In this document: positions 1 to 13,700 of the stretch, in pieces | Layout: each line of letters starts with the position of its first letter | How positions within the stretch are numbered: position 1 is the first letter of the stretch | From: Yamagishiella unicocca | Taxonomy: Eukaryota > Chlorophyta > Chlorophyceae > Chlamydomonadales > Volvocaceae | Assembly (NCBI GenBank): GCA_003116995.1 | Contig: BDSL01000012.1 | Span: 124,001 to 188,000, forward strand | Reading direction: 5' to 3' | DNA length: 64,000 nucleotides | Translations under genes and position numbers: made by a program | The notes under the pieces: generated by a model | The model's database searches: none | Seen by the model: only the letters and a program-made list of their open reading frames with translations | Told to the model about the DNA's origin: nothing

Positions 1-3000
1 GGACGCCACACCGGCAGCTGCCGCCGCCGCCGCTGCCGCCACTGCGCCCGGGGGCGGGCGCATGAAGTGGCGGATCTGGTCGGCAGTAGCGCCCGAAGAG
101 GCCAGGGAGTAGGCGATGGCCGCCAGGGTGGGCGAGGACGCGGTGGCTATGATGGTGGTGTTGTTGCCGGTGAGGAGGCTCTGGGGGAAGGAGGGTTGCA
201 AGGAGGGAAAACCCGTGTACGAAGGAAAGCAGGGGAAGGAGGGGGTCGGGGTGGGGCTAAGACCTTAGAGTGTCTCCCAGCCAGTCTAAAGAGGTACGGG
301 TGGGAAGGCTGCTGAGTGGGACCTTGGCCCAAGGCTTTGCGGTCGTGTCTGCGGCGTTCAGAGGTCACAGCCCCCGGCGGTCTCAAGTCGTCCTCCCCGC
401 CCCCCCATGCCGGCCCCAGGTACCCTCAACACCACCAGCGCAGACCAGAAGCCGTCCATCCTCCCTCCCTCCCTCCCTCCAGGGTTTTCCTCCTCTCTCC
501 CCCCTTCCCCTCTGCCAGGCTGCCCCGACCCCACCTTGAGGTCTGCCGGCGAGAAGCCAGCCGCCAGCAGCACCGCCCTCACTGCGGCCGAGGTGGGCGG
601 GTCGAAGTGGCCGTACTCACAGCCACCGTGAGGCAGCAGGAAGCGGTACACCTGAGGGCGGAAGCAAGGGGTGGGCGAGGTAAGAAGGTACGGCCGGGGG
701 CGCGGGCAGGGGCCAGCGATCCGGGGTCTGTCAGGGTGCCTAGTCATGAGGTGCTGCAGGCTGCACTCCAGAAGGTTCGGGCGATAGGGGCGGTGGTGGT
801 GGTGGTGGTGATGGTGGTGGCGGCAAGACCAGGACCGTATCATTCCCCCACCCTCTCACCGCCCCCCTCCCCGCCCACACCTGCGCTTGCGTGAAGCCCT
901 GGTTGACCATGTGAAGCCCCACGCGCTCGATGACCCGCGGGTCAGCGTGGGGCTGCAGGCCGCGCCCGTCCGGCCGGATCATCTCCGCCAGCGTGCGGCT
1001 GCTGATGCCGCAGCTGGCAGCCACATTTCGAATGTCCATCACGCTGCGGTTGTCAAGGGAGCTGCCGGCGACACCACCGCCTAGGTTCGCAGCCCCGGAG
1101 GCAGCGAACATGCCCCCGGCGGGCCCGGCGGCGGGGAGAATGCTTACGGCGCCGCTGCCCGCGGCGGAGATGGCGGAGCTGCCCATGGCGTTCAGGCCGG
1201 TGCCGCCAAAGGTGGCGTGTACGGCGGCGCCCACAGCGGCGGCGGCGGCGGCGGCGATGGCGGCGGGTGGGGGCCCGTTGATGGCGGCTAGCAGCGGTGT
1301 GAGCAGCGGCAGGGGCACGGGCTTGGTGAAGGACGCGGGCGAGGGCCCCAGGAACTGACACATGTGGCCTGCTGAGCAGTTGCCCTGGGGGGAGGGGGAG
1401 GCGGGACGAGGGATGGCGGCTTGTGGGTGCTGGTGGAGCGCGTTGCTGGTGTTTGTGCGTTTGCTGCGGGGTGGCAGAGACCGGTAGCTCAAGTTTGGAG
1501 GATGCAAACTTGCAAAGAGGTGGTTCCAGCACCCACCTGCGCGAGCGCCGTGGCCATCTGCGCCATCGTGGCTTCGTCCACGGAGCGACCCGGGCCCGAG
1601 TGGTCGGGGCGCAGCACCAGCCGCAGCTGGCGGCGGGAGAACCCCGCCTCCAGCAGCGCCTCGTTGATGGTGCCCAGCTCGTTGGGGGTCAGCGCGGGTA
1701 CGGGGGGGCCTGAGGGCGGCAAGAGGGGGGCAGCAGGTTGCTGTGGGGCGGGGTAGCCCAACCCCCTCCCTGGACCGCTTGGCCTAAAACCCTAAAAGCC
1801 TCACCCGAGCCCTGCAGGACCCTTTTTGCATTTGTTAGTCGCTGAACAGCTTCACTTTCTGCTCCGCACCGCACCGCACCCCTACCCCCCGGGGGGCCGC
1901 TCACCCGTTGTGAGCATGAGCCTAATGACGTGTGTCGACCAGCCCGTCCTGGCCATGGCCGCCACCATCATGGCGGCGGACTCGGAGTCCCAGTCGGGAT
2001 CCAGGCGGCGGCGGTCGGCCGAGAGCAGGTTAGACAGGTGCTGCTCGGTGAAGCCGGCGGACTGTAGGGGGGAGGGGGAGGAGGGGCAGGAGTTGTGGGA
2101 GCGGTTGTCCAACGAGGTGAACCTGAGGGTGAAGGGCTGACAGATGCTCCTGCCAGACGATATGATACGTGTTAGGATCGAGATATGGCGTTGGCGGGTG
2201 GTAACATTGGTGGTGGTAGTGCCGCTGCTGTGACGAAGGTCGTCCCCCTTAAGGGGGAGGGGCGAAGTGAGGGAAAGGGTGCAGTGGGACACTGGGGGGG
2301 AGAGGTGCTTATCCGACTTCGCCAGTCCCTGCCCTCTTGTCCCACCTTGAGCAGCGCCCGAATGAGGAACAGCAGCCCGGGGGTGATGTGGTCGAACAGC
2401 TCCCCGTCAGGTGCGGCCTCCGAGGTGGTCGCGACGGTCGCGATGGCGGGCTGCATGAAGAAACGCCGGATCTGGTCGGGGGAGAAACCCTCGTACGACA
2501 GGGCACGTACGGCGCGCGCCGTCACGTCAGCGTCCAAGGGTAACCAGGAGCTGCCGCCGGCGGCACCGCCGTTGGCGGCTGCGCCCGCCGCCGCCGGTTC
2601 CGCCATCTGTGCCGCCAGCTGCCGCATCTGTTTGGTGTTGAGGCCCTTGCAGCGGCGGGTGATGGTGGCCTGCATCTCAGCGAGCATCCCGGGGGGCAGC
2701 GCCAGACGCGCCAGGGGGCCCTGCGGCACCGCCGCTCGTGCTGGCGCAGCCTCCTCCTCCTCCTTCTCCTTCTCCTCCTTTTCCTCCTGCTCCGCCTTCT
2801 CGCCCTCCTCCTCCTGCTCCCCTTCCTTCCCTTCGCCCTCCTCCGCCTGCTCCTCCCCCTCGCCCACCGCCTCCAGCGCAGCACCGCCCTCGCCAGCGGC
2901 CTTCTTCTTCTTCGTCTCCGCCTCCGCCTCCGCCTGCTTCCGCCGCCGTTCCGCCGCCGCCGCCGCCGCCGCCGCTGCCGCCGCCGCCGCCGCTGCCGCC

Positions 3001-4681
3001 GCCGCCGCCGCTGCCTCCTCCTCCGCCCGGCGGTCCTCCTCGTCGTCGCTGACGTCGTCCTCGGGCATCAGCCGCCCGTCTTCCGACAGCACCGCCCACG
3101 GCTTGCTGCTTGGGGCCTGGCTGACTGGACGGGACATGCGGCCGCTGACACTGTGGCCGAAGTACCTGTGAGCCCAGACGCGGTCGGGTGCAGTGAAGCA
3201 GGGCGGTGCCAGGTTAAAACCAGGTGCACCCAAACAGTACGTCCGAGCCCAACTCTTCAACCAGCACTTTGCGGTGTGCGTATCTCCAAACAAAGCACAA
3301 CGAAGGGGGCAGCCACGAGGAGGTTGGAGTGAGGGTTGGTTGTCTGTTGGGGAGGTTGGTTCAGTGGGTTTCGGAGCCTATCGTCTCTGCCGGCCCCCTC
3401 TCCCCTTCTCACCTGCCCACCGCCAGCATCTTGACCGGCACCAGCGGCAGCGTGGGACTGAGGTACTGGCAGATGTGGAAGGCAGGGAAGCCAGCCTCCG
3501 CCAGCACCACCGCCACCTGCGCCATCACGTACGGGTCGGGCTCCGGCTCCGGAGCCAGCCCCAGCCCGTCCCGCCGCAGCAGCTCCTCCAGCTGGCCCGG
3601 CGCGAAGCCCGCGGTGACAAGGGCGGAGCGGGCGGCGGCGGCCTCGGACGGTGTCATGGCGGGGGCGGGGTCGCGCAGCTGCACAAACAGCTGCATCTCG
3701 TGGCCTCTGGGGTGGCAGTGGGAGGGTGGAAGGGGGGGGGGTAAAGGGAAGGGGGGAGGGGGGAGGGAAGAAGGCGACGTTTCAGTAGTGGCCATGGTTG
3801 GAACGCGGCAAGCTCGGCGCTAGGCCAGCCAGTAGGAATCGATAGGACCGGCTAGCTAATCCACGCTCGGATGGCCCCTCCCCACTGCGGCCCCGGGCGG
3901 TTGGTGGTTGGGGCCGCACCTGAATCCCGCCGCCGACAGGGCCGCCACCGCCTTGGCCGCCAGGTCCGAGTCAGCATCTGGATCCAGGCCGCGGCCGTCA
4001 GCACGGATGAGATCCATGAGATCCTGCGTCGTGAATCCAGACGCCATGAGCACCGATCGGAACACCACGATCTCCCGAGGGGACAGGAATTTGCGGCCGT
4101 GGTCGGTGGCGGCGCCGTCGGCTCCCTTGCCCAGCGGCCCTGGGTCCGGGGCGGATGCGGCGGCGGCAGCGTCCTCCGCCTCGTCCGGCATGAGGAAGGC
4201 ACGGATCTGCGCGGGCTTGAACATGGCCTCCACAAGCGCGCCTCCAATCTGTGTGCGGAGGGGAGAGAGGAAAGGACGTGTGGTTTCGGATGCTACAGTG
4301 GGCTGATGAGAACTAGCGCTCTGGGATGATGGCGGTGATGGCAATGGTGCAGTCGCGGTGGTCGTGGTGGTGGTGGTGGTGGTTCGGACATTCGCAGGTC
4401 TCCAATTTCAAGGTGGCCTGCCAGGCCGGCAAGGACAGGACAGGCACTCCACGTTGTCACCCGCCACCCACCCACCTGCGCCACCATGCCCACCCCTGCG
4501 TCCGGAGCCACCCCGGACCCATCCGGCAGCAGCCGGGCCTCTTCCCCGTCGCCGCCATCAGGGGAGCCCTGACAGGCGAGCAGCAGGGGGAGGGCAAGGG
4601 CAAAGGAAGGTGTTAGGGGCGGCGGGGTCCGGTGGCGTCATTATGGTGGCGTGCTGCTTACGGGAGGTATTGGCGTGAAGG

Positions 4682-4713
<32 letters not shown>

Positions 4714-7700
4714 CGGGCAGGCGGGCAGGCGGGCAGGGTTACAGGACCCCCCCTCCCTCCATGGGCCCCCTGCCTCCCTCTCACCATCAGCCCCGCCCCC
4801 GTGATGGCCGACTGCATGGCGCTGATGGCATGCTGCGGCAGGCGGGACTTGGCGGCCCGGATGAAGTCGTAGCGCAAGAAGCGGCGGATGGTGTCAGCGG
4901 TGAGGCCCCCGCGGGCCAGGGAGCCCACCACTCGGGCCATCTGGGGGCCGCAGGGAGGGAGGCAGCGAGGGAGGGGAAGGAGGAGGGCAGGGGGTCAGCA
5001 GGCGGAGGGCAAGGTGGGGCGTATCGCGGCATAACATCGGCCACGGCTGGACTGCTCGGCCGGCCGCCCCCTTCCCGGACCCCGCGCCCCGCCCCCGTCC
5101 CTCCCCACCGTGGCCGCTCCGATGCCGTCCTGCAGTGCCGTTCCGTTGTCCGTGAGCACCACCTCCTCCAGCTCCTCCTCAGAGAAGCCCTCGGACAGCA
5201 GAGCCTCGCGGCAGGCCTCCATGCCGGCTGGGGGGCGGGAGGGGTGCGGGAGAGGGGCGGGAGAGGGGCGGGAGAGGGGCGGGAGAGGGGAGGGGAGGGG
5301 AGCAGTTACGTTAATGGTTGGTGTACGCTAACACCCATGACTATGGGAAGCTGGTGTTGGTAGGACCAGGTGAGGTGTGATGATGGTAGGACTCAGGTGA
5401 CGATGACTCCTGCCGTGACCGTGTGCGCTCCCTGCCCCTACCCCCCTGCCCTACATGGCTCCAGGGGCGGCACCGAGGCTGCGTCCGACCCGATCGCCTG
5501 CACCAGCTGCACCGCCGTGAAGCCAGCAGCGGCCATGGCGTCAGCCGCCTCCGCCAGCTCCTGGGGGCGGAGAGGGGTCGGCGGGGTGGTGTGAGGGGAA
5601 GGTAAGAGGAGGGGGGCAGCGGAGCAGAAGCGGCAGCAGCATAAGGCCGGAGACAGCAAGCAGGCAAGCAGGCAGGCAGGCAGGCAGGCAGGCAGGGGCC
5701 GGCTGTTGCGGGGTGCTCCCCTTGTCAGGGTGCTGGTTGTGCTGCTGGGCGCATGCACCGACTAAAGACATCCTCTAGTCGCAACCTCCCCCCGGGCTGG
5801 CTCCCCTCCCGACCCCCCTCCGCACTCACATCCGGCGTCAGCTCCAGGGACAGCCCGGTGCCGTCTCGCCGCAGCAGCCCCGCCGCTGCAGCGGGTGTGA
5901 GGCCGCGGCGGTGCAGCGCGTCGATGAGGGCGGTGGAGGCGGCGGGGGCGATGAAGCGCTGCACCTCCAGGGGGGTGAAGCCGCTGGCCTCCAGGGCGGC
6001 GGAGGTGGCCTGGAGGGCGGAGGCGCGGGGGGTTTCAATAAGAGACCCGGGGGGGGTGGGGGCAGAGACGAGCGGAGTGGAGCGAGGTTGTGGGGCAGAG
6101 TAGCGCCCGGGTGCAGAGGCCGCAGCGACAGGGGGTTGGTGGTGGCCCGGGGCGAGATGAGGGGGGGAGAGGGTCTCCGCTGGTATCGAGGGAGGGGGGA
6201 TGGGAGGATGGCGGGCCGCCCTGCCGGGGGGCAGCCGTCCATCCCAGACCCCAGCAACACACACCCCGGGCTGCCGCAACCCCTTCTTTAGTCATTTAGT
6301 CCACGGGTTTTCCTCGCAACCCCCAGACCCCACCTGGATGGCCCGGATGTCGGCTGTCCAGGAGCGAACCAGGTCCACCACCTCGTCATCCACGCCGGCC
6401 TGGACGGCAGGGGGGGAGAGGGGGCCGCCGACACGGTGTCAAACGCGTATTGGAGAGATGCACCGGTGTTTAGCGGACCGGCCGTACGGTTGTACGGCGA
6501 TCTCCTTCAAACGTAAATGATGATGCAAGGCCAGTGAGCGGATGGGAAAGTGGAGACGGCTATGGAGGGAGTGGGTTGCGGCCACGCCCCCCATTCCCCC
6601 ACACACAACACGCACAGCCCCCCCCATCTGTTCTAAACGGTTTTCCTTCGTACACGGGTCTTCATTGCAAACCCCCCCGTCCGCGCGCACCTTGCTCAGC
6701 GCCAGCCTCATGGCCTCCAGCTGCATGTCGCTCAGCGGCTCCGTGATGCTGAAGCCCGCCTCCGACTCGGGCGGGAAGAGGAAGGCCACGATGGCCTCCG
6801 TGGTGAAGCCCGCCTCGGCCAGGACCTGAGGGGGAGGGGGGGTGGAGGGGGTTCGAGGAAGACCCGTGGATGCCAGAAAAAGGTCGGTGGGGTGCGGAGG
6901 AGGGGCGCCAGGACGTCAGCTGCCGCACAGGCCGCAGAGGAGGGGCCTAGTGGCGGCAACACCCCACCAGTGTTCTGCAGGCCGGGGAGGGGGGGCCGCC
7001 GCCAGGCTCAGGCCCAAGACATGATACACCGCTTTCATGATGACGCGCAGTCTCCTACCCGCACCCCATCACTCCGCTGCTGCCCCCTCTCCCCCGGGCG
7101 CCCCCGCTGCCCCCTCTATCTCATGTCATACCCCGCTGCCCCCTCTGTCGCATGTCGTACCCCGCTGGCCCCTCTGTCGCATGTCGTGCCCCTCTGGCCC
7201 CTCTGTCGCATGTCGTACCCCGCTGCCCCCCGCCGCTCACCTTCGCCACCTGCGCCAGCGCCTGCGGCTGCACGTCCGTCGCCAGGCCCAGTCCGTGTGA
7301 TGCCAGCAGGCTGGACATCTCCCCCGAGGCCACACCGGCGTCCTGCAGCACGAGGGAGGGTAGCACCGGTGCGGGGAAGGACACGGCGAGAGCGCCAGGA
7401 TGGGGCGGGGTTGGTTGGGGTGACGGCAGTGCTGGATCCAGGCAATATAGATAAAAAGAAAAAAGACGAAGCCCGCGCTTAGCCTCTTCTGCCGAGGACG
7501 CCGACGCCGACGCCGACGCCGTGTGAGTTGAGTGAGTGAGTGAGTGAGTGAGTGTCGCTCCCGCTTCCCCACCTGAAGCGTGGCGCGAATGGCGCAGAGC
7601 GTGGCCGAGTCCAGGGAGGGCGTGTGAGGGCGGGCCGCAAACACCTGGGGACCGCCGTTGTCGGGGAGGTCGTCCTCGCCGTAATCATCACCCTCGCCGC

Positions 7701-10700
7701 CGTCATCCTCCTCTTCGGCGTCGCCGTCAGCGTCGCCGCCGCCGCCAGCCCGGCTGCGCTCCGGGCTGACGGAGAGGGAGGCTCGTCGGAAGGAGGCCGT
7801 TACGCTGCCGACGGCGGAGGCGCCAGCGTCACCGGCGGCGCCGCCAGCATTCGCGCCGTCGGCGGTGCTCCTGGCGGAGGTGGTGGCGGTGGCGGTGCCG
7901 CTGTGGCTCGCTCTGACGTCGGCGGCGCCGCCGCCAGCGCCCAGGCCGCCAGTCAAAACCGATCCCGCCTCAAGCGAAAGCGCGGCGCCAGCGGCGGCGG
8001 CTCCGCCGCCGCCACCTCCCTTGCTGACAAACCTTGGAGACTCGCTGACGCTGCCGCCGCCGGCGCCGCCGCCGCCGCCGCCGGTGGGCGACGGATAAGC
8101 TGCGACGGCTGCTGCCGCCGCCTCTTCGCTCTCCCCCACCGTGGATGCGATGGTGGGCAGGGTGATGGCGATCTTCTTGCGGCTCACCACACGGCTGCCG
8201 GCGCCGCCGCTGGCGCCCAGGTCGCCGCCGCCGCCCCCTCCTGGAGCGCCCGGCTCTGCTGCTCCTGCGGCTCCTGCTCCGACGCGGTCTGCCGACCCCC
8301 TTGTGAACGAGGTGCCTATGAGCGCCCTGATGTGGCGGGTGTTCATGCGCTTGTAGTCCACCAGCACCTTGATCAGCTCGGCAAGCGTGTGGGGGCCGAC
8401 CTGGGGACCAGAGGGTTTCGAGGAAGACCCGTGGGAGAGGGTGGGGTGAGGGTGGCGGGGAGTTGCAACGAAAACACGTGTACAAAGGAAAACCGTTTAG
8501 GACAGACGTTTCGAGATGCATGCTGGAGGACTTGGTTGAGGAAACTAAAGTCGGAGGCCGGAGGTCGACCTTCGGCGGCTAAGCTAAATCGGCGGCGGGA
8601 TGGAGCGCAAGGACAATTCCCTTCCGCGTATCGCTCCGCGGCTGCACCTGACGGCCCTGTGCATCCTGCACGGCTGAGAGGAGAGTTGCCGGACCTCCGC
8701 TTGCAGTCCCGACAGCAGCCAGAACCCCACTCACCAGCCGTACGAGGCCCCGGCCCCACTCCTTCTCCTTTACACACACCCCCACACACACCCTGTCGCA
8801 CCTTACCCGCCCCACGCCCTGTCGACCACGGCTTTCCCCCCCCCCTCCCCAGTCGTCCCACCGGTTCTCTCCACCCCCCCGCCCACGGGTCTTCCTCGAA
8901 ACCCCCGGCCCACCTGCTGGTATGAAATGGTTCCGTCCTCCGTCAGCACCGAGGCCGCGTCGTTGGCGTCCGTGCTGGCGCCCACCTCCACCAGCGCATC
9001 AGTGACGGCATCACGCAGGGTGGCCACCAGCGCCGCGGAGGGGGGCGCGGGAGCAACCTGGGTGCGTTGGGAGGGGGAAAGGATTTGAGGGGAAGGGTCT
9101 GGGGAACGGGGGGGCGGGGGGGGAGGTACGGGCCGTACGAGGAGGCATGTGGGGAGTTCGTGTCCACGGGACGCCGGGGGGCCGTGTGGGCTCCTCCGCC
9201 CGGTCCTGTCCTCATCGCTCCGGAGCCACCACCGGTGCCCGCAGCTCAATCAGCACCCACCCCTTCCCTTCCTCCTCCCGCCCACCCACCCACCTGCCCC
9301 TTGAGCCCCTTGCCCATCCGCCCCGCCCCCGTCTTGTCCAGCAGCCGAGGCGGCTGGTCCGGGGCGCCGAAGGTGGCCCTCCTGGGCGCCTTGCCGGGTG
9401 GCGGGGCGCCCGTCTCGCTGTGGTTGGGTGACACGTACAGGTCCCCCAGCACCGCCATGGGAAACGGTAGCGGAGTAGTCGGAGGCGAGGCGGAGGGGGG
9501 CCCGCGGGCGGCGCGGGCGGCTGCGGCTGCCGCCTCCGCCGCCTCGTCGGCCATGCCGATTGCCTTGGCCTGTGCACGCAGATAGCAGCGCGGGGTGCGG
9601 CACGGGCAGGGAGCTGTTGGCGGTTTCGGAGCTTGGGACAGGTTGGTTGAGGAGTTGCGGCTATACCTGCCGGGTCGCGCCACCCCCGGGGCACCCTTGC
9701 CAAAGTTGCCATGTCAGGCCGAGGCCGAGCCCCAGACTCCCCGCTCCGTCCCTCCCCCGCCGCGCTCCTCTCATACCCCCCACCGCACCTCTCATACCCC
9801 CCACCGCACCTCTCATACCCCCCACCGCACCTCTCATACCCCCCGCGGATATACTTTGAACCCCGTGGCCCCCGCTCCCCAGCGGCCCCCCCCGTCCTCA
9901 CCGCCATGAAGCGGCGGTTCCGCTCCATGATCTTGGCCCACCAGTTGGTGGCGGCACGGTGGTCCTCATCGTCGTCGTCATCCTGGAGGGGTGGGGGGGG
10001 GTTACAAGTAAAGAACCGGTAACTCGACTGGGGTAATGTAGAGGTGGGGGGGGGGAGAGGGAGCGGGGCAGGCAGGGTCAGAGGCTGAGCGTGGGCGGTG
10101 AAGCGGGGAGCGGGTGATGTGCTGCACGTGGGAGCAAAGGGAGGAGGGGCAGGGGGACCTCCGGGGTCGTACTTGGCCCCAAACGGGCCGTCTCCTTAAC
10201 TCCACGACTGTCACCACCACCACCAACAACACGAACACCAACAACAATAACACCACCACCACCAACAACAACAACAACACCAACAACAACAACACCGGCA
10301 CCCTCCCCCGCACGCACCGACAGCGCCTTGAGCACCGCATCCGCCTCATCGTGGCGCTTGTACGGCGGCGCAGGCACCGCGGCGGCTTCGGAGCCACCGG
10401 CGGCCGAGCCAGAGGCGCCGCCGTCTCCACCCGCCGTGGGCGCCGCGCCGCCGAGGAAGCCCGCCACCGCCAGCGCCGCCGCGCCCACGCCGCCCCCCAC
10501 CACCGCCCTCCCCGCCGCCGTGTCAAAGTCGTGCACGTAGCCTCCGCTGATGGGCAGCGACTGCTCCTCCCGCGCTCCGAAACGCCGCTGGTACTTTTGG
10601 AGGAACTTGGAGAAGAGGCCGTGGCGGCCCTCCAGCGCCTGTGGTTGCGGCGGGTGCGTGTTGGAGGCGGCCGACCCGTGGGTCCGCGTACCACATGCCG

Positions 10701-13700
10701 CGACCCAGATCGCAGTGCCAACAAGCCATAACCCAGCACTCCCCTTTGCACCCTCTGCCGTGCACCTCCTCTAGTAAATCACCGGCCCAGCAGCACCCCA
10801 CCTCACCCCACCCCATCAGGTGCTTCGGCGCGTACGACAAACACACATTTCTACCCCTCTTCCCCCCACCTGTCCGAAGACTATGCGCCACTAGTTTCTG
10901 CCCTCCACTTCCCATGTCGTGTACCCGGGTCGGCTCGCCACCTCCCCCCCACCTGGCACTGCTCCAGCAGCTCCGTGAGTATGGTGACGTAGTCGGTTTC
11001 CGACACGGTGGGGCACCACATGTCGGCCAGCTCGAACAGCGCATTGAGCAGCTGGGGGAACAGCAGGAAGCTGGGGGGGGAGGGAGGGGACATGGCTCAG
11101 ATGGGGGAGGGGTCGAAGGGGGCAGATGGGGGAGTGGACGAAGGGGGCGAGCAGCGACAGCGATTGCTCGACGATCTGGGTCGGGAAGCGGGCCTCCCCA
11201 GCCCGGCTTCGGAACCACGCCCCACTCCCAAGTCCCCCCCAGGAGTCTTCCCCTTGTCGCCCCACTCACCGCTTGCCTCTGCAGTCAAACGACCAGTCCT
11301 CCTCCGGCTCGTAGCTGGGGTTGGGCTTCAGGCCGAACCGGGGCAGCAGCACCTGGGGCGGGGGAGGGGCCGAGGGCGCATACCGTATGAGAGGCCGGCG
11401 GGGTCTAGGCTAAGCCGCCGCCGCAGCCGACAAGGCTCGGGCACTGGAGGCGCGCTGGTTCGATTTCATGTCCCCTTCTGCGACAGCACAGGCTGTGGAG
11501 GTCCCGTCGTCAGCCCTTGCAGGGCCTGACGCACATCGAAAAACACAAATCCCTTCCCCGCCACCACCCCCCCATCCTTGGGGGTCTGTTTTGAACGGTT
11601 TTTTCGGGCATTCACGGGTCTTTCTCGAACCCCCCATCCTTGGGCCCCAGCCCGCCCCACCCGCTGGATGAGCGCCGCCATGGCGCAGTACACTGGCTTA
11701 GTCATGCCGCGCATGTCCAGCGGCATCAGCCTCTCGTCCTCCGTCAGGCGCCTGCCGGTACGGTACGGTACGGTACAACACGACACGGTACGGCAGGTAC
11801 GGCACGACACGGATTGCATGGAGGGTGAGTAGGGGTGTACAGGGTGAGAAGGGTGGAGGGGAGCTGTGGCAATTGGAGGATGAGGGAGCTGCGGGCCGAG
11901 GGCGCTGGTTCAGTGGAAGGCACTCCGTGGCATCGGCAAGCTGTGGAGTTGGGTCGGGATCGGAGGCGGCAGCGGCGGGTTTCACTGGGCCCCGCCAGCG
12001 CAGAGCAGGAGATGGTAACACGCCCCTCCTCCCCCCACCGCCTCCCTCCTCCCCCCTGCTGCCTCCTCCTCCCACTGCCGCCCCGCACTCACTCCTCCGC
12101 CGGCAGCGTGCACAGCGGCAGCCACTTCCACCAGGCCCGCACCGCCTCCCGGAAGGGGGTCGTGGACTTGATGGCCAGCCGCTCAGCCATCACCTCGGGG
12201 GTGTACATGGAGGCGTCGCCCTGGAGGGGAAGAAGGTGTTTGGAGGGGGGAGGTGTTTGGGGTGTGTGTGTCCGTGTGAAGGGGTGGCATAAACCGGTTG
12301 GGGGAGGGAGGTCAGGATTGCACCGTCGTGACTCCGAGGCTGCGCGCTGACTCGCCGGTATCGGTACTTCCCACGCACCCACGACCTGAGGCTCCCCCGG
12401 GCCCCCGCCCCGGCCCGGAACCACCCCCAGCTCACAGGGCCCACGGGGTCAGCAGGTCCTCGCCGTACACTCCGCCCGTATACCCCCCCCCACCAGTCCT
12501 CCGGCCCACCTGCTGCAGGTAGCTCAGGCTCTGGAGTCCAGGGAGAGTGGGAGGGAGGGGGGAGGCAGCGGGCAGGGAAGAAAGGGGGATACTCGTCAGC
12601 AGAGAGCAGGCGGTGTGGGGGATTGTCTGCGGTCGTGCGTTCTGCCAGTGTATGCAGTTACTGCATGCAGGCAGGGGGGGTAGCGCGGGGACCCGGCGGG
12701 TGGGTGAGTGGGTGGGTGGGTGGGTGGGTGGGATAGTGGCCGGCGGTACAAGGTGGCTGGGTGAAGGGGCCCCCACACCCCGGGGCCCTGCTGGCCGACC
12801 CAGATCGCGGCAGTGCCGAGGCAGCTGCGCTGGCGGTCAGACCCCGCCTCCGTACAGCCCCGCAGCTCACCGACCCACAGACCCGCCAGACCCCACTTGC
12901 TGCTCCCGCACGCTCCCCCCTCACCGCTCATCCCCCCCCCCGCCCCCCTCCCTTCCGGTGCCACCCGCCAGCGGCGATGGTGCCTGCTGTGCCGTACCTG
13001 CAGCTCCTGCTCGCTGCGCACCGTCAGCTTGACGTCCAACACGCCAACCGCCGCCAGCCGCAGCGCCTGGGGGTGAGTGGGAGGTGGGCGGTCAGTTAAC
13101 ACGGCTGCGGTTGCCGGCTGACAGCACGTGCAGGAGCACACTCCAGGGGAGGTGCCATGGGTTGCGGCACTCGAGGCGGCGACCGCTCTCTCACGCGGGT
13201 TCATTCTTCTGCCCCTCCACCTCCACCTCCACCTCCACCGCCACCGGCTGCTCGCTGCGAGCCGCCAGCACAGGCCCCCCCGCACCGCCGCGCTCCAGCT
13301 GCCCCCCCTCTCCCGCCCGCCTCCCGGCCGCACCTCCTGCGCAGCCGCCAGGTACGTCCGCTTGTCCTTGTCCACCAGCGCACGGATCCTAGGGCAGGAG
13401 GTTACAGGAAAGAACCGGTTACGGGCGGGGGTTAGGAGTACGAGAGGAAACCCGTGGGAGGGTTGGGGACGAACACTTGGGCAGACGACAGCGAGGGCGG
13501 GGGGAGGAGGCTAAGATGGGGGAGGAGTGGGCGGGGGAGGGCACGCCGTACAGGGGGGGCGCTCTCACCCAGCCCCCCCTTCACCGGGTCTTCTCGCCAT
13601 ATCTCATAGATCCCTCACCAGCCGAGGCCATGGCCATTTACCTCCCGCTGGACTCGTGCTGTTCTAAACATCCCTCGCCCCGCCCCGCCTATCGCCGACT

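Noticed and set aside
7552..8925. 457-residue plus-strand open frame
   Set aside because: It lies antisense to coding exon 8400-7573 and the following intron. It is an open complement of a Gly/Ala-rich exon and has no independent support.
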